Source: JAGVPT01 sp964642725 (lineage in GTDB: Bacteria > Bacteroidota > Ignavibacteria > UBA10030 > UBA8401). From it: 64,000 nt of DNA. Within the stretch, counting starts at the first letter, position 1. Every line of letters begins with the position of its first letter. Made by a program: the position numbers and the translations under genes. Below, in pieces: positions 28,701 to 36,030 of the stretch. The notes below the pieces were generated by a model. That model was not told the origin of the DNA. It did not search any database and saw nothing but the letters and a program-made list of their open reading frames with translations. The stretch spans positions 152,786 through 216,785 of the forward strand of contig CAZXQG010000001.1 in NCBI GenBank assembly GCA_964642725.1, in the 5' to 3' direction.

Positions 28701-29933
28701 TGATTTTGTGACGACATCGGTAGGGATAAAATACTTAGTCACTGTACCTGAACCGCTAAGAAAACCCCACGGCCACAAGTCAAAAGGGTTCCAGCGGTAG
28801 TCTTGTGAAGAATAATCATCCGTCGCGGAATTCTGTAAGCCCGGACTCGGACCTTGAACTTCCATGTGGATGAACGCAGTGTACGTCTTAAGCGTATCCG
28901 TGGTTGCAATGCTCAAGGGGTTTTGGCTCATGCGCACGCCGTTTGTGGTTCCCCACGTCAACCAGAGGATCGTCGAATCGGTATAGCGATTGAGGTATTC
29001 GTTATATTCCTGCGATAACGCAGTCGTTATGATCCGATGTTTTCCCGTGTAGTTGCGCAAGGCAGGAAATTCAAGATAATCGCCGGGGTTGAATACTCCA
29101 TCGCTGTCTCCCGAAACGTAAATTGGGATCTCTTTACCGCGATCAAAAACTTGAAAGGTTCGCGGGTCGACGCCCGCAATTGCGGGGTAAATCGAATCGA
29201 GTTGAGTTTCCGTGATCCTATATATCCCGTCGTTCGGGATTGCCAGCTTTATATACTTCGCCGATGTGCTAAACCAGCCGCCAGTCGTATCGTTGAATGC
29301 GGGCATCTGGTACGGCTGGGCTTCGTCGAAATTAACAATGAGTTCCCGAAGAATGCGGTCGAAATGCGAATCCTTCATCTTGACCTGCAAGCGATCGGTT
29401 GTCGCTTTTGTCCTCACCTTGTTAAGTTGGACGTCGATAGTTTGTGCGAAGGAAGCAGCATGTGTCGATACATTATTATAGAATGGAGTAACCTCAATCC
29501 GCGCCAAATAATACCCGCGGTACCAGCCGTAACCGATAACACTGACGTTTGGTGCAGACGGCAGCTCTCCCGCAGGAATCTGCTCAAGCGTTTGCTTAAC
29601 GGTAGTTGTGTCGTGTGTCGAAGGAAGATGTTGCACACGATAAACACCTTTCAAAGAAACCGGAGCGGCAACAAATCCTGTCACGCTGGGCCTGATTTCC
29701 TCGGACGGCGAAAGTGCATAATATATAACTCTTTGAGAAAGCACAGCCGACCCGGCATTAATGTCTGCCGGCTCCAAAGACAGCTTCATCTTTACCTGAT
29801 TGGAATTTTGTGCCGCTACCTGCAATGATCCCCAGGAATAGCGTTTCACATTTTGACCGGCTGAGAAGAGAAATTCCGATTGAAGGAAGATAATCAATAC
29901 TATGAGCGCCGATATTCGCTCTGTCTTTTTCAT
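22761..29933 (-). CDS. Giant secreted C25 (gingipain/PorU-like) cysteine peptidase with duplicated CARDB and ILEI/FAM3-like modules
   Basis: The frame opens at 30002; ATG 29933 is preferred because it overlaps the wecG stop as ATGA and begins a signal peptide (MKKTERISALIVLIIF). It has 2390 residues. Order: a PorU-like N-terminal region (IPNDGIYRITETQLD; DRGKEIPIYVSGDSDG); a C25 peptidase core with His825 in YIGHSGTQTW and Cys856 in TDMGCSTGKF; then two copies of a module with a period of about 609 residues. Each module has a CARDB-like domain, an FN3-like piece (YYWRAKFQTSSGNW; NWWRAKVENGTEDW), an ILEI/FAM3-like domain (about 1214-1334 and 1824-1941; RDSWAIVGRKGA and RDSWAIIGKKGA) and a second CARDB-like domain. 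The C-terminus (NIPNPFRKGTTFTF, NGVYFYRV) is a FlgD-like/T9SS-type tail. It is probably surface exposed. Confidence 0.82.
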   Translation of the reverse strand: MKKTERISALIVLIIFLQSEFLFSAGQNVKRYSWGSLQVAAQNSNQVKMKLSLEPADINAGSAVLSQRVIYYALSPSEEIRPSVTGFVAAPVSLKGVYRVQHLPSTHDTTTVKQTLEQIPAGELPSAPNVSVIGYGWYRGYYLARIEVTPFYNNVSTHAASFAQTIDVQLNKVRTKATTDRLQVKMKDSHFDRILRELIVNFDEAQPYQMPAFNDTTGGWFSTSAKYIKLAIPNDGIYRITETQLDSIYPAIAGVDPRTFQVFDRGKEIPIYVSGDSDGVFNPGDYLEFPALRNYTGKHRIITTALSQEYNEYLNRYTDSTILWLTWGTTNGVRMSQNPLSIATTDTLKTYTAFIHMEVQGPSPGLQNSATDDYSSQDYRWNPFDLWPWGFLSGSGTVTKYFIPTDVVTKSDSVTLYAKIASWGANVSSAAHKIAIRMNNGNDLNTVTLNLGGQNVLRGRTLADSLKNSKYNSVLLYSYPTAATTNNIIYDWFEIEYPRQLKVIGDSLLFDFRTLTDRHFRNVQISGLQSSNILLYRIKPTAERISNYKLSGSAPYTVTFCDTVGSQEQYVVVAQSKVYTPVFTTIKGFAGLRSNKSQTDYIAITHPKFYSEAIQYVQNVVTAKQLNARLFSVNDIFDEFGFGYPTAEAIQSFVQSSFQWTSPLPSYLTLLGDASYDYKYYFGNYTAVNYVPSVGYPVSDVAYALLDTVMNLPQMYVGRIPMNNAGDLTQYLSFYNSTITTPSDDWNKHYLFFTGGDPTIPGQIDLLKSVNSEVASTLVAPAPIGGIATHFYKTVNPQSDFGPFTTQQVEDAISTGGVFISYIGHSGTQTWDNSIGDPLQLKNSRGRYPLITDMGCSTGKFAEPQIQSFSELFIVGPVASAIGYIGNSSLGYESIATSLPPIFYSAMLKDSIVRVGVAHLTAKLRQISQQGLSTVNQIMLFNNTLIGDPTVDLKIPFVPNLSIQANLINSLPTVLTDDQDSAAVNIVYANYGSVTSDSVDVQIQHMYHSQVIQSWLLRRPMALDFDTLTVNIAIKQKADEHDVVVTLDPSNKITELRKDDNSATKAFFVSSTDFKIVQPQPMSVALVPHLVLLNPTTQLFDPTKLVTLEVDTLSDYSTPVKPLAMSVPMGVVSTSFSLASLQNSKRYYWRAKFQTSSGNWSTGSFYQGTDPSKAIGQIDSIGWKGNSFVHTLYSPLSGSKIANTTTVLQGISGGFFDGNFGAVEFNGVNKLPSTLARGHSIVVIDPSADTVIKQGTYDLYGHAAYADSIAQFLNSIPNGEIVVAVIINDGWTNITAAVKNAYHGIGSTLIDSVQFRDSWAIVGRKGAIPGSVQESWKKSTTGKAILDTTIVQNEASGSITTPAIGPVSSWNLLTLNRVVPVGARLTVSMLGNSNSGTIDTLFASYDSLSVNLQNISAVRYPSARLLFNFVASPSLASPVLSDWSIKAQLPPELVLSQNTVSLEKSTFQEGEIITVGASVFNVGPSAADSVLVSILTDDSGALRTLKNTIAPLVNPQDSVRVLIQYDSEGKRGDHSFTFRVDPNNVITEYYKSNNTAVIPYKVIADTVPLLLPNLAIDPNSIIVPATVPNTIDSIPARIVIHSTGSARYDSVDILVQQIFQASAIRTWTLRIAFPLISDTVVVYPGIKGKAGEHTISVVIDPQSKFIESSKDDNSASNSFFVATTDFTALQPTSSSVSYVPTMILLNPSAETWNGVKKILLDIDTLNSFATARHFTTTMGQFSTSIDISSLRKMTRNWWRAKVENGTEDWTVGTFFEGDTTESATGQVDSIAWSENSFVHAAYSKAVGAHIQNTPTHFRVVSAGFADGNFGDIEVNGINIIPGTPDTCHYIAVLDTNYNLVAQRQFGLYSNPAQADSLTSFINAVHAGFYVIAVIIGEGSNNFSTSARTAYKLIGSKFVDQIGWRDSWAIIGKKGAVSGSVPESYQLSTTGKASLDTTYFHKESVGTVVTQKFGPIASWKNLAVRSIVPSGSSFSIAVAGISRRGAVDTVASATNPASLNVQNVSARQYPNGKLVFTLRQNNAAVSPSVQQWTLTSQPPTELALSPATVFVQKTTMHEGEVSNLSMKLFNVSGVDADSVTAEILTDDSGFPRTLTQTIFPVIHAQDSAIVQTQYDSRGKHGSHSFYFKIDPDSTLPEIDKSNNSFSISYTVIADTVRPTLDVTFDGAHVLDGDFVSVAPTVVLQMKDDNAAPLTLADTSSFFIFLNGEKVSFASAERIQFDPVKSQVVWKPILPDGENSFKYFAQDVSGNSSDTTVLVAEVASKMELMNLYNIPNPFRKGTTFTFMLSGAGNPQSAHIKIYTVAGRLIQDLDFSSKVHIGTNGYTNSDDNLYWNGRDKDGDDIANGVYFYRVVVSGNGQQAAATQKLVKMR

Positions 29934-30679
29934 TTCTGTTTGACCTTTTGAAGAAAAATATAGAAAATAAATCTCGGGATTCCGAGAAAATATCTCCGCC
30001 ACAAACGCCGCGGTTCTTGAAAGAATCTAAATAACCATTCTAAATGGATTCTACGCAATACCTTTGGCGCTCTTTTTTTTCCTCCTGACATAAATCCAAT
30101 ACCCGCACCGACAGTCATCATCACCGGAACCCGAAGCTCAGCAGAGTATTTCCACAGCCAAGCATCCTGTTTGGGAGTCCCCATTCCGATCAAAAGAATA
30201 TCGGCGTTGCTTGCATTGATCTCGGAAAGAATGGTTTTATCGTCGATGTCGACGAAACCGTGATGAGTGCCGGCAATAATCAAGCCGGATAGCTCGGTTT
30301 CACACTTTCGTCTTAAAAATTGTAGAGTGTTCTCAGTATCGCCGAAGAAAAATATTCGCCAACGGTGAAGGTTTGCTTCTTTCAGCAGCAGTTCATAGAG
30401 ATCAGTGCCGTTGAAAATGTTCTCGAATGCTTTTCCTTCTCCGTACAGAAATTTGCTTGCGAGATATACACCATATCCGTCAGGTAGTACGAGGTCATAT
30501 TTTCGATATAGGTGAAGCATAGCGGGATTCTTCCGCCCAATCGCCGCATGGAAAAAATGCGAATAGCCGATCGTCAACCTTGTTTTTGAACGAACAGAGT
30601 CGTTTATCCGGTATAGAATATTTCTTTCATCGTATGTACAATACGAAATTCCAAGAATATCTAACCGGTCAAGAGGCAT
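29930..30679 (-). CDS. WecG/TagA/CpsF family glycosyltransferase
   Basis: A 249-residue GT26 enzyme. The conserved core GMGTPKQDAWLWKY is followed by TVGAGIGFMSGGKKRAPK and the late basic ending LEWLFRFFQEPRRLWRRYF, which associates with the membrane. Family members transfer N-acetylmannosaminuronic acid, N-acetylmannosamine or glucose to an undecaprenyl-linked sugar early in surface polysaccharide synthesis. The start overlaps the upstream GT4 gene by eleven bases, and the stop overlaps the start of the giant C25 gene. This position ties glycan assembly to expression of the peptidase. Confidence 0.9.
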   Translation of the reverse strand: MPLDRLDILGISYCTYDERNILYRINDSVRSKTRLTIGYSHFFHAAIGRKNPAMLHLYRKYDLVLPDGYGVYLASKFLYGEGKAFENIFNGTDLYELLLKEANLHRWRIFFFGDTENTLQFLRRKCETELSGLIIAGTHHGFVDIDDKTILSEINASNADILLIGMGTPKQDAWLWKYSAELRVPVMMTVGAGIGFMSGGKKRAPKVLRRIHLEWLFRFFQEPRRLWRRYFLGIPRFIFYIFLQKVKQK

Positions 30680-31787
30680 GAGAGTGACCCGTGAAATAAT
30701 CCTTGTACACTTCTACAGTTCGGTCAATAAATTTGTCGTAAGTAAATTGCTGGAGGAACTTCTCTCTTGCACTTGTTCCGAGTAGATCCACTTTTTCAGG
30801 ATTGTCCAGAAGATCTTTGATTGCGTCGGCAAGCTTTTCGGGGTCGTTCGGCGGGACAAGTACCCCGGTTTCTCCGTGAATGACGAACTCAGAGACGCCC
30901 CCGACATTCGTCGCAATGTGCGGCTTGCCGATACTTGCAGCTTCAAGAATCACATAAGGTAATCCTTCACGAATCGACGACAGAACCATAAAATCCGCGA
31001 CGTTGAAAAGGGCTTCCACATTAGACGTACCTTGAAGAAACATCACGTGGTCATGTACTGCTTCATTCCTAACCAATTCTTCCAGCATCGTTTTTTGTTC
31101 GCCGTCTCCCAGAATGGCAAATAGCACGTTATCGATCTCCCCCCTTTTCCGCAAGATGCCGATTGCTCGGACAAGAGTCACTCTATCCTTTGATTCAATC
31201 AACTGGCCTACGCTTGCAATGATCTTTGTTCCGGCTGAAATGCTTAAAGCTTTGAAAACCTGATTTTTTTCCTTCTTGTTGAATTCTCTAAACGGTAAGA
31301 TACCGTAATAGATTTGTATGACATCTTGCATTTTTTTTCCAAAATCTCTAATTAACATTTCTTGCACGACTTTGCTACAGGCAATAGTTGTATCGCCGAA
31401 AAATGAAACATGCTTTAATGAGCTAAATATATTATGGCATGTCGAAATATGAGAAAGCGACATCCTTCGGGCAACGATCCTTCCCAGCAAATCGGTATAA
31501 CGCTTATGGGAATGGATTATTGTTACTTTTTCACGGCGTACAACCTCGTTAAGGATTCTATAGGAAGCCAGAAAACCAATCAAACTCTTGTGTGTCCCGT
31601 CACGGGCCAATATTGGAAGATTCACAAATGCTATTTGCTCGTCAAGGCGGGCACGAAACGGTCCATCAGTTGCAGCAACGATCGGTTGGAAGCCCCTTTC
31701 CACAAGCCCATTGGCCAAGTCTACCACATGACGTGCCACACCTCCGGGGTTCATTTCATCTGTAAGAAGTAATATTGATTTATTCAC
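30669..31787 (-). CDS. GT4-type glycosyltransferase
   Basis: A 372-residue GT-B glycosyltransferase. The N-terminal domain opens with LLTDEMNPGGVARHVVDLAN. The C-terminal nucleotide-sugar domain has SVGQLIESKDRVTLVRA, SSIREGLPYVILEA (the E-x7-E region) and KPHIATNVGGVSEFV. It should transfer a sugar from a nucleotide donor to a growing surface glycan. It overlaps wecG by eleven bases. The donor and linkage cannot be read from sequence. About 113 bases separate it from the next upstream glycosyltransferase. Confidence 0.88.
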   Translation of the reverse strand: MNKSILLLTDEMNPGGVARHVVDLANGLVERGFQPIVAATDGPFRARLDEQIAFVNLPILARDGTHKSLIGFLASYRILNEVVRREKVTIIHSHKRYTDLLGRIVARRMSLSHISTCHNIFSSLKHVSFFGDTTIACSKVVQEMLIRDFGKKMQDVIQIYYGILPFREFNKKEKNQVFKALSISAGTKIIASVGQLIESKDRVTLVRAIGILRKRGEIDNVLFAILGDGEQKTMLEELVRNEAVHDHVMFLQGTSNVEALFNVADFMVLSSIREGLPYVILEAASIGKPHIATNVGGVSEFVIHGETGVLVPPNDPEKLADAIKDLLDNPEKVDLLGTSAREKFLQQFTYDKFIDRTVEVYKDYFTGHSHAS

Positions 31788-31900
31788 TAAAATGCACTCG
31801 CTTGTAATTGATATTCAGCACTCAACCATTCATGACATTTCTGTTAACGGTCTATCTATTGCAGATGAACGTCATTGTGTCCTTAATTCGGTAAGCATCT

Positions 31901-33100
31901 TCATCGAGCGCGTTCACTGTTCCCAAGAAGGCTTTCACAAAAAAACGCTAGTTTCTCCGCTCTCAATTTCCATGTATTAGCCGACACAAACTTTACAATC
32001 GTCTCTTCCGGTATCCAATTTTTCTTGCCCGATAAGAGATCCGCGGTCTTGGCAATAAAATCATCACGGTTATCTGCGATATGAACCACGTCTTTGAAAT
32101 ATCCGGCGTCCGCAAAATTAGTAGACACGACCTGCAGCAATTCGGAGAGCAAGTCGTACACTCTCAAAGGGCTCCCCTCTATATTCGAATGATACGGTAA
32201 AATACCGACATCAAAGCGAGCGATTTTAGAATGCAATTCATCTTGCGTCATCGGCGGCAAAAGAACAATATTCTTTTTCGTCCTCAATGATCCCGTCTCC
32301 TTTGATACTGTACCGATATTCACAATTGAAGATGCAGGAAAACGGTCCGCGAGCTCTAAAAGGAGAGCGACGTCAATATTATTTGATATTCTACCTACCG
32401 TTCCGATAACGGGATGCTCCTGCCGCTTTCTATCGCCGAAATTACCTGGCTGCCTACCAGCTATATCATATCCAGCATTACGAATTAAACACACATCCGC
32501 CGGTTGCCGATGTGCTGTCATATTTTTATAGTTTGATTCAGTGTGGATGATAACTCCGTCAACCTGAGATACCAACTGGCTAAAAACTTCGGACATGTGT
32601 CGGCGGATTGCTACGTTCCGAGCATAAGTTCCGACCGGATCTTGATAATCGAAAACCAGTGCCGAGAATTTTTGTGCGTAGTCGTTAAGGAATCCGTCCC
32701 ACCAATACGGCATCGCAATGATGGCAATTATTGGACTCTTCACTCTCTTTAATTTCTTATCGAACCATGCTTTAAATAGCCATCGGTCGAAACCGGGTGT
32801 AAGACTCCCTCTATAAAAAGTCGGAAGGATCGGCGGCACCCATACTTCCAGCATGTTAGAATCATGCGAGAAACGAATATTCTCACGGCGAAGCGGATTG
32901 AGAACAGTGGCAATTGATTCCCGGACAACACCGGCTGCTGAGTTTGGCGGATTGACGTAGATTGTACGGTGCCCTTGTTTCGATAACTCGATGGCAAGGG
33001 CTCTTGTTCTGCTATGCTGGCTATTCCATGATTGCGGAGAAAACAGCATGTACGTTGCTTCGGACGCCGACATACTCGATCTCATTAAAGGTGTTTGCAC
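31901..33100 (-). CDS. GT-B glycosyltransferase
   Basis: A 399-residue protein beginning at GTG 33100 (GAGG four bases upstream); ATG codons at 33085 and 33073 are alternatives. The N-terminal domain has FSPQSWNSQHSRTRALAIEL and GHRTIYVNPP. The C-terminal domain contains VIGTVGRISNNIDVALLLEL, FDVGILPYHSNIEGSPLRVY and LLSELLQVVSTNF, typical of GT1/GT4-like enzymes of polysaccharide clusters. It resembles transferases that pair with Glf-type clusters, which is an inference from context only. It starts 18 bases after the GT2 gene. Confidence 0.82.
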   Translation of the reverse strand: MQTPLMRSSMSASEATYMLFSPQSWNSQHSRTRALAIELSKQGHRTIYVNPPNSAAGVVRESIATVLNPLRRENIRFSHDSNMLEVWVPPILPTFYRGSLTPGFDRWLFKAWFDKKLKRVKSPIIAIIAMPYWWDGFLNDYAQKFSALVFDYQDPVGTYARNVAIRRHMSEVFSQLVSQVDGVIIHTESNYKNMTAHRQPADVCLIRNAGYDIAGRQPGNFGDRKRQEHPVIGTVGRISNNIDVALLLELADRFPASSIVNIGTVSKETGSLRTKKNIVLLPPMTQDELHSKIARFDVGILPYHSNIEGSPLRVYDLLSELLQVVSTNFADAGYFKDVVHIADNRDDFIAKTADLLSGKKNWIPEETIVKFVSANTWKLRAEKLAFFCESLLGNSERAR

Positions 33101-33118
33101 TCGCCTCGAATTGAATCT

Positions 33119-34096
33119 CTACGGCATAAAATAGTCGTGTTTCACAGATGACTTTCTAAAAACATTGCCAATGCTGTCTGCGAGGCCTGTTGAACGCAAG
33201 ATCATGAAGATCCTGTTTCCCAGTAAACTTGCAGTATAGTACCGCCATGCAATGAGCATGGTGGGTGAATTCCATAGAAGTTTCGCAAGATGCTTTCGTG
33301 CGTTCCCCATGTCCCCGGAATAATACTCCAGTCTGCCAAGCTGCATGGATATCTTCGATCTTGCTTCATCTCCCTGCGCGGCGCGATATTTTTCTTCCAG
33401 GTAGTGCATCCCCATTTCGTAGCTCTGCTGCATTTGCACATTTCTGAACCTGCTTGAGATAGATGTATCGGATATCCTAAGTCTTATCAGACTATTGGAG
33501 ATATTGTGAAACCTTGCGTAATCGAGAATTCTCAGCCATAGATCATAATCAATCGCTGCGACGAGCTTTTCGTTGAACATGCCGAACTTCGACAGAATGC
33601 TTTTCCGAATAAGTGCTGCAGGAAAACACATCGAACATTGCACAGGCATTAATTCAATGATTGCCTCATGCGATGCCGGGAGATGCTTTTCTCTGACGGG
33701 ATTTCCCTGCTCGTCAATTATTTGGTATGAGCTGCTCACTACATCGATCCTTTGATCAAGAACGAGCGCGCCGTACTCCATCTGCAATCGATAAGGCAAA
33801 GCTATATCATCCGCGTCCATGATCGCGACAAACGGCGCCGTTGCTTGTGCAATCGCATAGTTAAGCGCTGCTGCCCGGCCGATGTGCTCCAAAGGGAAAA
33901 ACCGTATCCGCTTGTCAGCAAATTCTCTTATGACTTCTGCCGACCGGTCTGTCGAACCATCGTCAATAATAATAAACTCAAATTCTGCGAACGTCTGTTC
34001 TATGATACTACGGATCGACTCGTCAAGATATTTTTCGGCGTTAAAGACGGTCATCACGACGGATATCTTGGCTGTTGTGATTTCCAAATTCAGCAT
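33119..34096 (-). CDS. GT2 family glycosyltransferase
   Basis: A 325-residue GT-A enzyme. The N-terminal catalytic domain has ISVVMTVFNAEKYLDESI, the nucleotide-binding IIIDDGSTDRS and the metal-binding VAIMDADDIA, the DxD-like motif. A helical C-terminal part (HYLEEKYRAAQGDEARSKIS) is TPR-like and may bind an acceptor or partner. It is part of the minus-strand glycan operon; only four bases separate it from the GT11-like gene upstream. The sugar donor is unknown. Confidence 0.87.
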   Translation of the reverse strand: MLNLEITTAKISVVMTVFNAEKYLDESIRSIIEQTFAEFEFIIIDDGSTDRSAEVIREFADKRIRFFPLEHIGRAAALNYAIAQATAPFVAIMDADDIALPYRLQMEYGALVLDQRIDVVSSSYQIIDEQGNPVREKHLPASHEAIIELMPVQCSMCFPAALIRKSILSKFGMFNEKLVAAIDYDLWLRILDYARFHNISNSLIRLRISDTSISSRFRNVQMQQSYEMGMHYLEEKYRAAQGDEARSKISMQLGRLEYYSGDMGNARKHLAKLLWNSPTMLIAWRYYTASLLGNRIFMILRSTGLADSIGNVFRKSSVKHDYFMP

Positions 34097-34100
34097 GTGC

Positions 34101-35069
34101 TCATCCTAGCAAAGACTTTTCATGAAGCGCTGTGCCCGCATTCTCATCAATATGGTGAAAACGTTCCCCGTTCTTGAACACATTTTGATAGAGAATGGGA
34201 GAAAATTGATCAAGCGATAATTTTTCATTGCCGTATCTTACTATTCGCATTGGAACATTGCCAACAAACGACGCCCACATCGAAAACGTGCTCGGAGGCC
34301 CCAAAATATAGTCACATTTGCTGAGGGCATATATGTCTTCAATCATCGTTGGTGCTTCGAGCGAAACTGCTTCATATTCTTTGAAGCTGGAGCCATCTAC
34401 TGGTTCGTCGGAAGATAAGAAGTAGCAAATTCTCTTTTCGCCATATCCATCCTTGAACGCCTTCATATATCTAAGATAGACAGCGTCGTCAAACAAGTAT
34501 GCTCCGCCGTGAAAATCTGCGTAGTCACGGCGACGGATATGTATCCCAATAATGACGTCGTGCCGCAAACGCAAATCTCCGAACAAGGTCTCGACTTTTT
34601 TTTTATAGATGTTTTTCGGTTCAAACAGTTTTATTAACGCATCTTTATATTCGAGCAAAGCAGCGACATCCTTAGGATGGAACCATGAGCCTAAGTAAAC
34701 AATGTTTGCTCTCTTTTTCAACAATGAAAATGCCCAAGATTCATGCGTCCAATGGTGGGAGTCAAGATAAATTCCGAAGAATTTTACACTGAAGAATGAA
34801 CTAATGATTCGTAGTAGTTTCGTGGCTAAACGGTAGCATTGATATGTCAGCGTGTCGATTATCTGCGGCTTTCTGACAATTCTGAAATGGACATCTGGGA
34901 CCGCGGCCAAGTTTTCAAAATATGACTCGTATTCCCTAAAATTCGGAATGTAAATACCCACTCGATGCTTTAATGCAAAAGCGATGAAAAATGAAAATGC
35001 CCATAATCTATTGCACAATTGCCCGGGCTTGTCGTTAAGTATTATCATGCACGAGTTATTAATTTTCAA
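34101..35069 (-). CDS. GT11-like (alpha-1,2-fucosyltransferase-type) glycosyltransferase
   Basis: A 322-residue protein. The N-terminal LNDKPGQLCNRLWAFSFFIA is the conserved start of the fucosyltransferase GT11/GT23-like fold. IIGIHIRRRDYADFHGG is motif I, the H-x-R-R-x-D sugar-nucleotide site. ALSKCDYILGPPSTFSMWAS is motif II. These are the hallmarks of bacterial alpha-1,2-fucosyltransferases. GDP-fucose synthesis genes are not in the window, so fucose transfer is likely but not certain. It lies 56 bases after the GT2 gene in the glycan operon. Confidence 0.72.
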   Translation of the reverse strand: MKINNSCMIILNDKPGQLCNRLWAFSFFIAFALKHRVGIYIPNFREYESYFENLAAVPDVHFRIVRKPQIIDTLTYQCYRLATKLLRIISSFFSVKFFGIYLDSHHWTHESWAFSLLKKRANIVYLGSWFHPKDVAALLEYKDALIKLFEPKNIYKKKVETLFGDLRLRHDVIIGIHIRRRDYADFHGGAYLFDDAVYLRYMKAFKDGYGEKRICYFLSSDEPVDGSSFKEYEAVSLEAPTMIEDIYALSKCDYILGPPSTFSMWASFVGNVPMRIVRYGNEKLSLDQFSPILYQNVFKNGERFHHIDENAGTALHEKSLLG

Positions 35070-35125
35070 AATTTCCCATCCGGCATGACGGGCTCGAAGG
35101 AGTTGTCGAATGGAGTGCCATTCAT

Positions 35126-36019
35126 TCAGTCGGAGAAGAAGAACCCTCCCGCAAACGATCCGAATTTGTATAGTTCTTGTGTTTGACTATTTAGGACGGA
35201 TCTCTTTTTACCAATCCTCCCGAAGTCCCGGAGGAATGAAGCAATGCCTCTAAGAATAGGAGCAAGGCAATGGTTTTTTACTCCAAACAATACTCTCCCG
35301 ATAATGATCCGTGGAATTCTAAAAACCAAATGTCTAAGGGAGAAATGCAGGACCAAAATAGTGAGAATATTTTTTATTAAGTAATATTGCCGTCTTGAAT
35401 CAACACCCGATTCAGTGTCAAGAACCCGATGGACAGGCGAACTGATGTGCTGAACAACTGCTTCGGGTTCGTACGCCACATTGAAGCCGGCGTTTATGAC
35501 CCTCATGGCAAATTCATCTTCATGCATGTAGAGAAAAAGAAGCGGCTCAAACATTCCGGCGCTCTGCAAAGCGGCGGTTCGGAGAATGGCACCGCACCCG
35601 ATAAATGTAATATTATTCCCCTGAATAAGAGAGGAAGTTTGAACACATTGGCGATGAATATTATAGACCTTCATCGCAAGGATGCCGCATTGCGGCTCCT
35701 GCATCATCCGTTTTACTCCGATTGATAACGCGTTTTCCTCGGGATAGCTGTCGTCGTCCAGCACCAATATGAATTCGCCCGTTGCAATTTCAAAGCCCTT
35801 ATTCCATCCGGCAATACCGATATTGTCAGCCAGCGGTACGACGATCGCTGCAGGAAACTTCTCCTTCACCATGCCGACCGTTCCGTCGGTGGAATGATTA
35901 TCCACGACGATGACTTCGACTGAAGGATAGTCTGAAGCAAACAGATGGTCGAGCGAAACCCGAACATCATTCTTGCGGTTCCAGCTCAGCATCACGACGG
36001 AAACTAATGGTAGCGACAT
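35126..36019 (-). CDS. GT2 family glycosyltransferase (rhamnosyltransferase-like)
   Basis: A 297-residue GT-A enzyme. It starts SVVMLSWNRKNDVRVSLDHL, followed by VIVVDNHSTDG and LVLDDDSYPEENA, the metal-binding DDD. The later GCGAILRTAALQSAGMF and LYMHEDEFAMRVINAG form the acceptor-side ED-type catalytic region. This pattern is common in dTDP-rhamnosyl and galactofuranosyl transferases. Glf lies eleven bases upstream in the same operon, so a galactofuranosyl donor is an attractive guess without direct evidence. A hydrophobic, basic C-terminus suggests membrane contact. Confidence 0.87.
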   Translation of the reverse strand: MSLPLVSVVMLSWNRKNDVRVSLDHLFASDYPSVEVIVVDNHSTDGTVGMVKEKFPAAIVVPLADNIGIAGWNKGFEIATGEFILVLDDDSYPEENALSIGVKRMMQEPQCGILAMKVYNIHRQCVQTSSLIQGNNITFIGCGAILRTAALQSAGMFEPLLFLYMHEDEFAMRVINAGFNVAYEPEAVVQHISSPVHRVLDTESGVDSRRQYYLIKNILTILVLHFSLRHLVFRIPRIIIGRVLFGVKNHCLAPILRGIASFLRDFGRIGKKRSVLNSQTQELYKFGSFAGGFFFSD

Positions 36020-36030
36020 AGCGGCAGCGT

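Noticed and set aside
29037..29828. Plus-strand open frame of 263 codons opposite the C25 gene
   Set aside because: It mirrors the codon pattern of the minus-strand gene and has no signal, motif or ribosome site.
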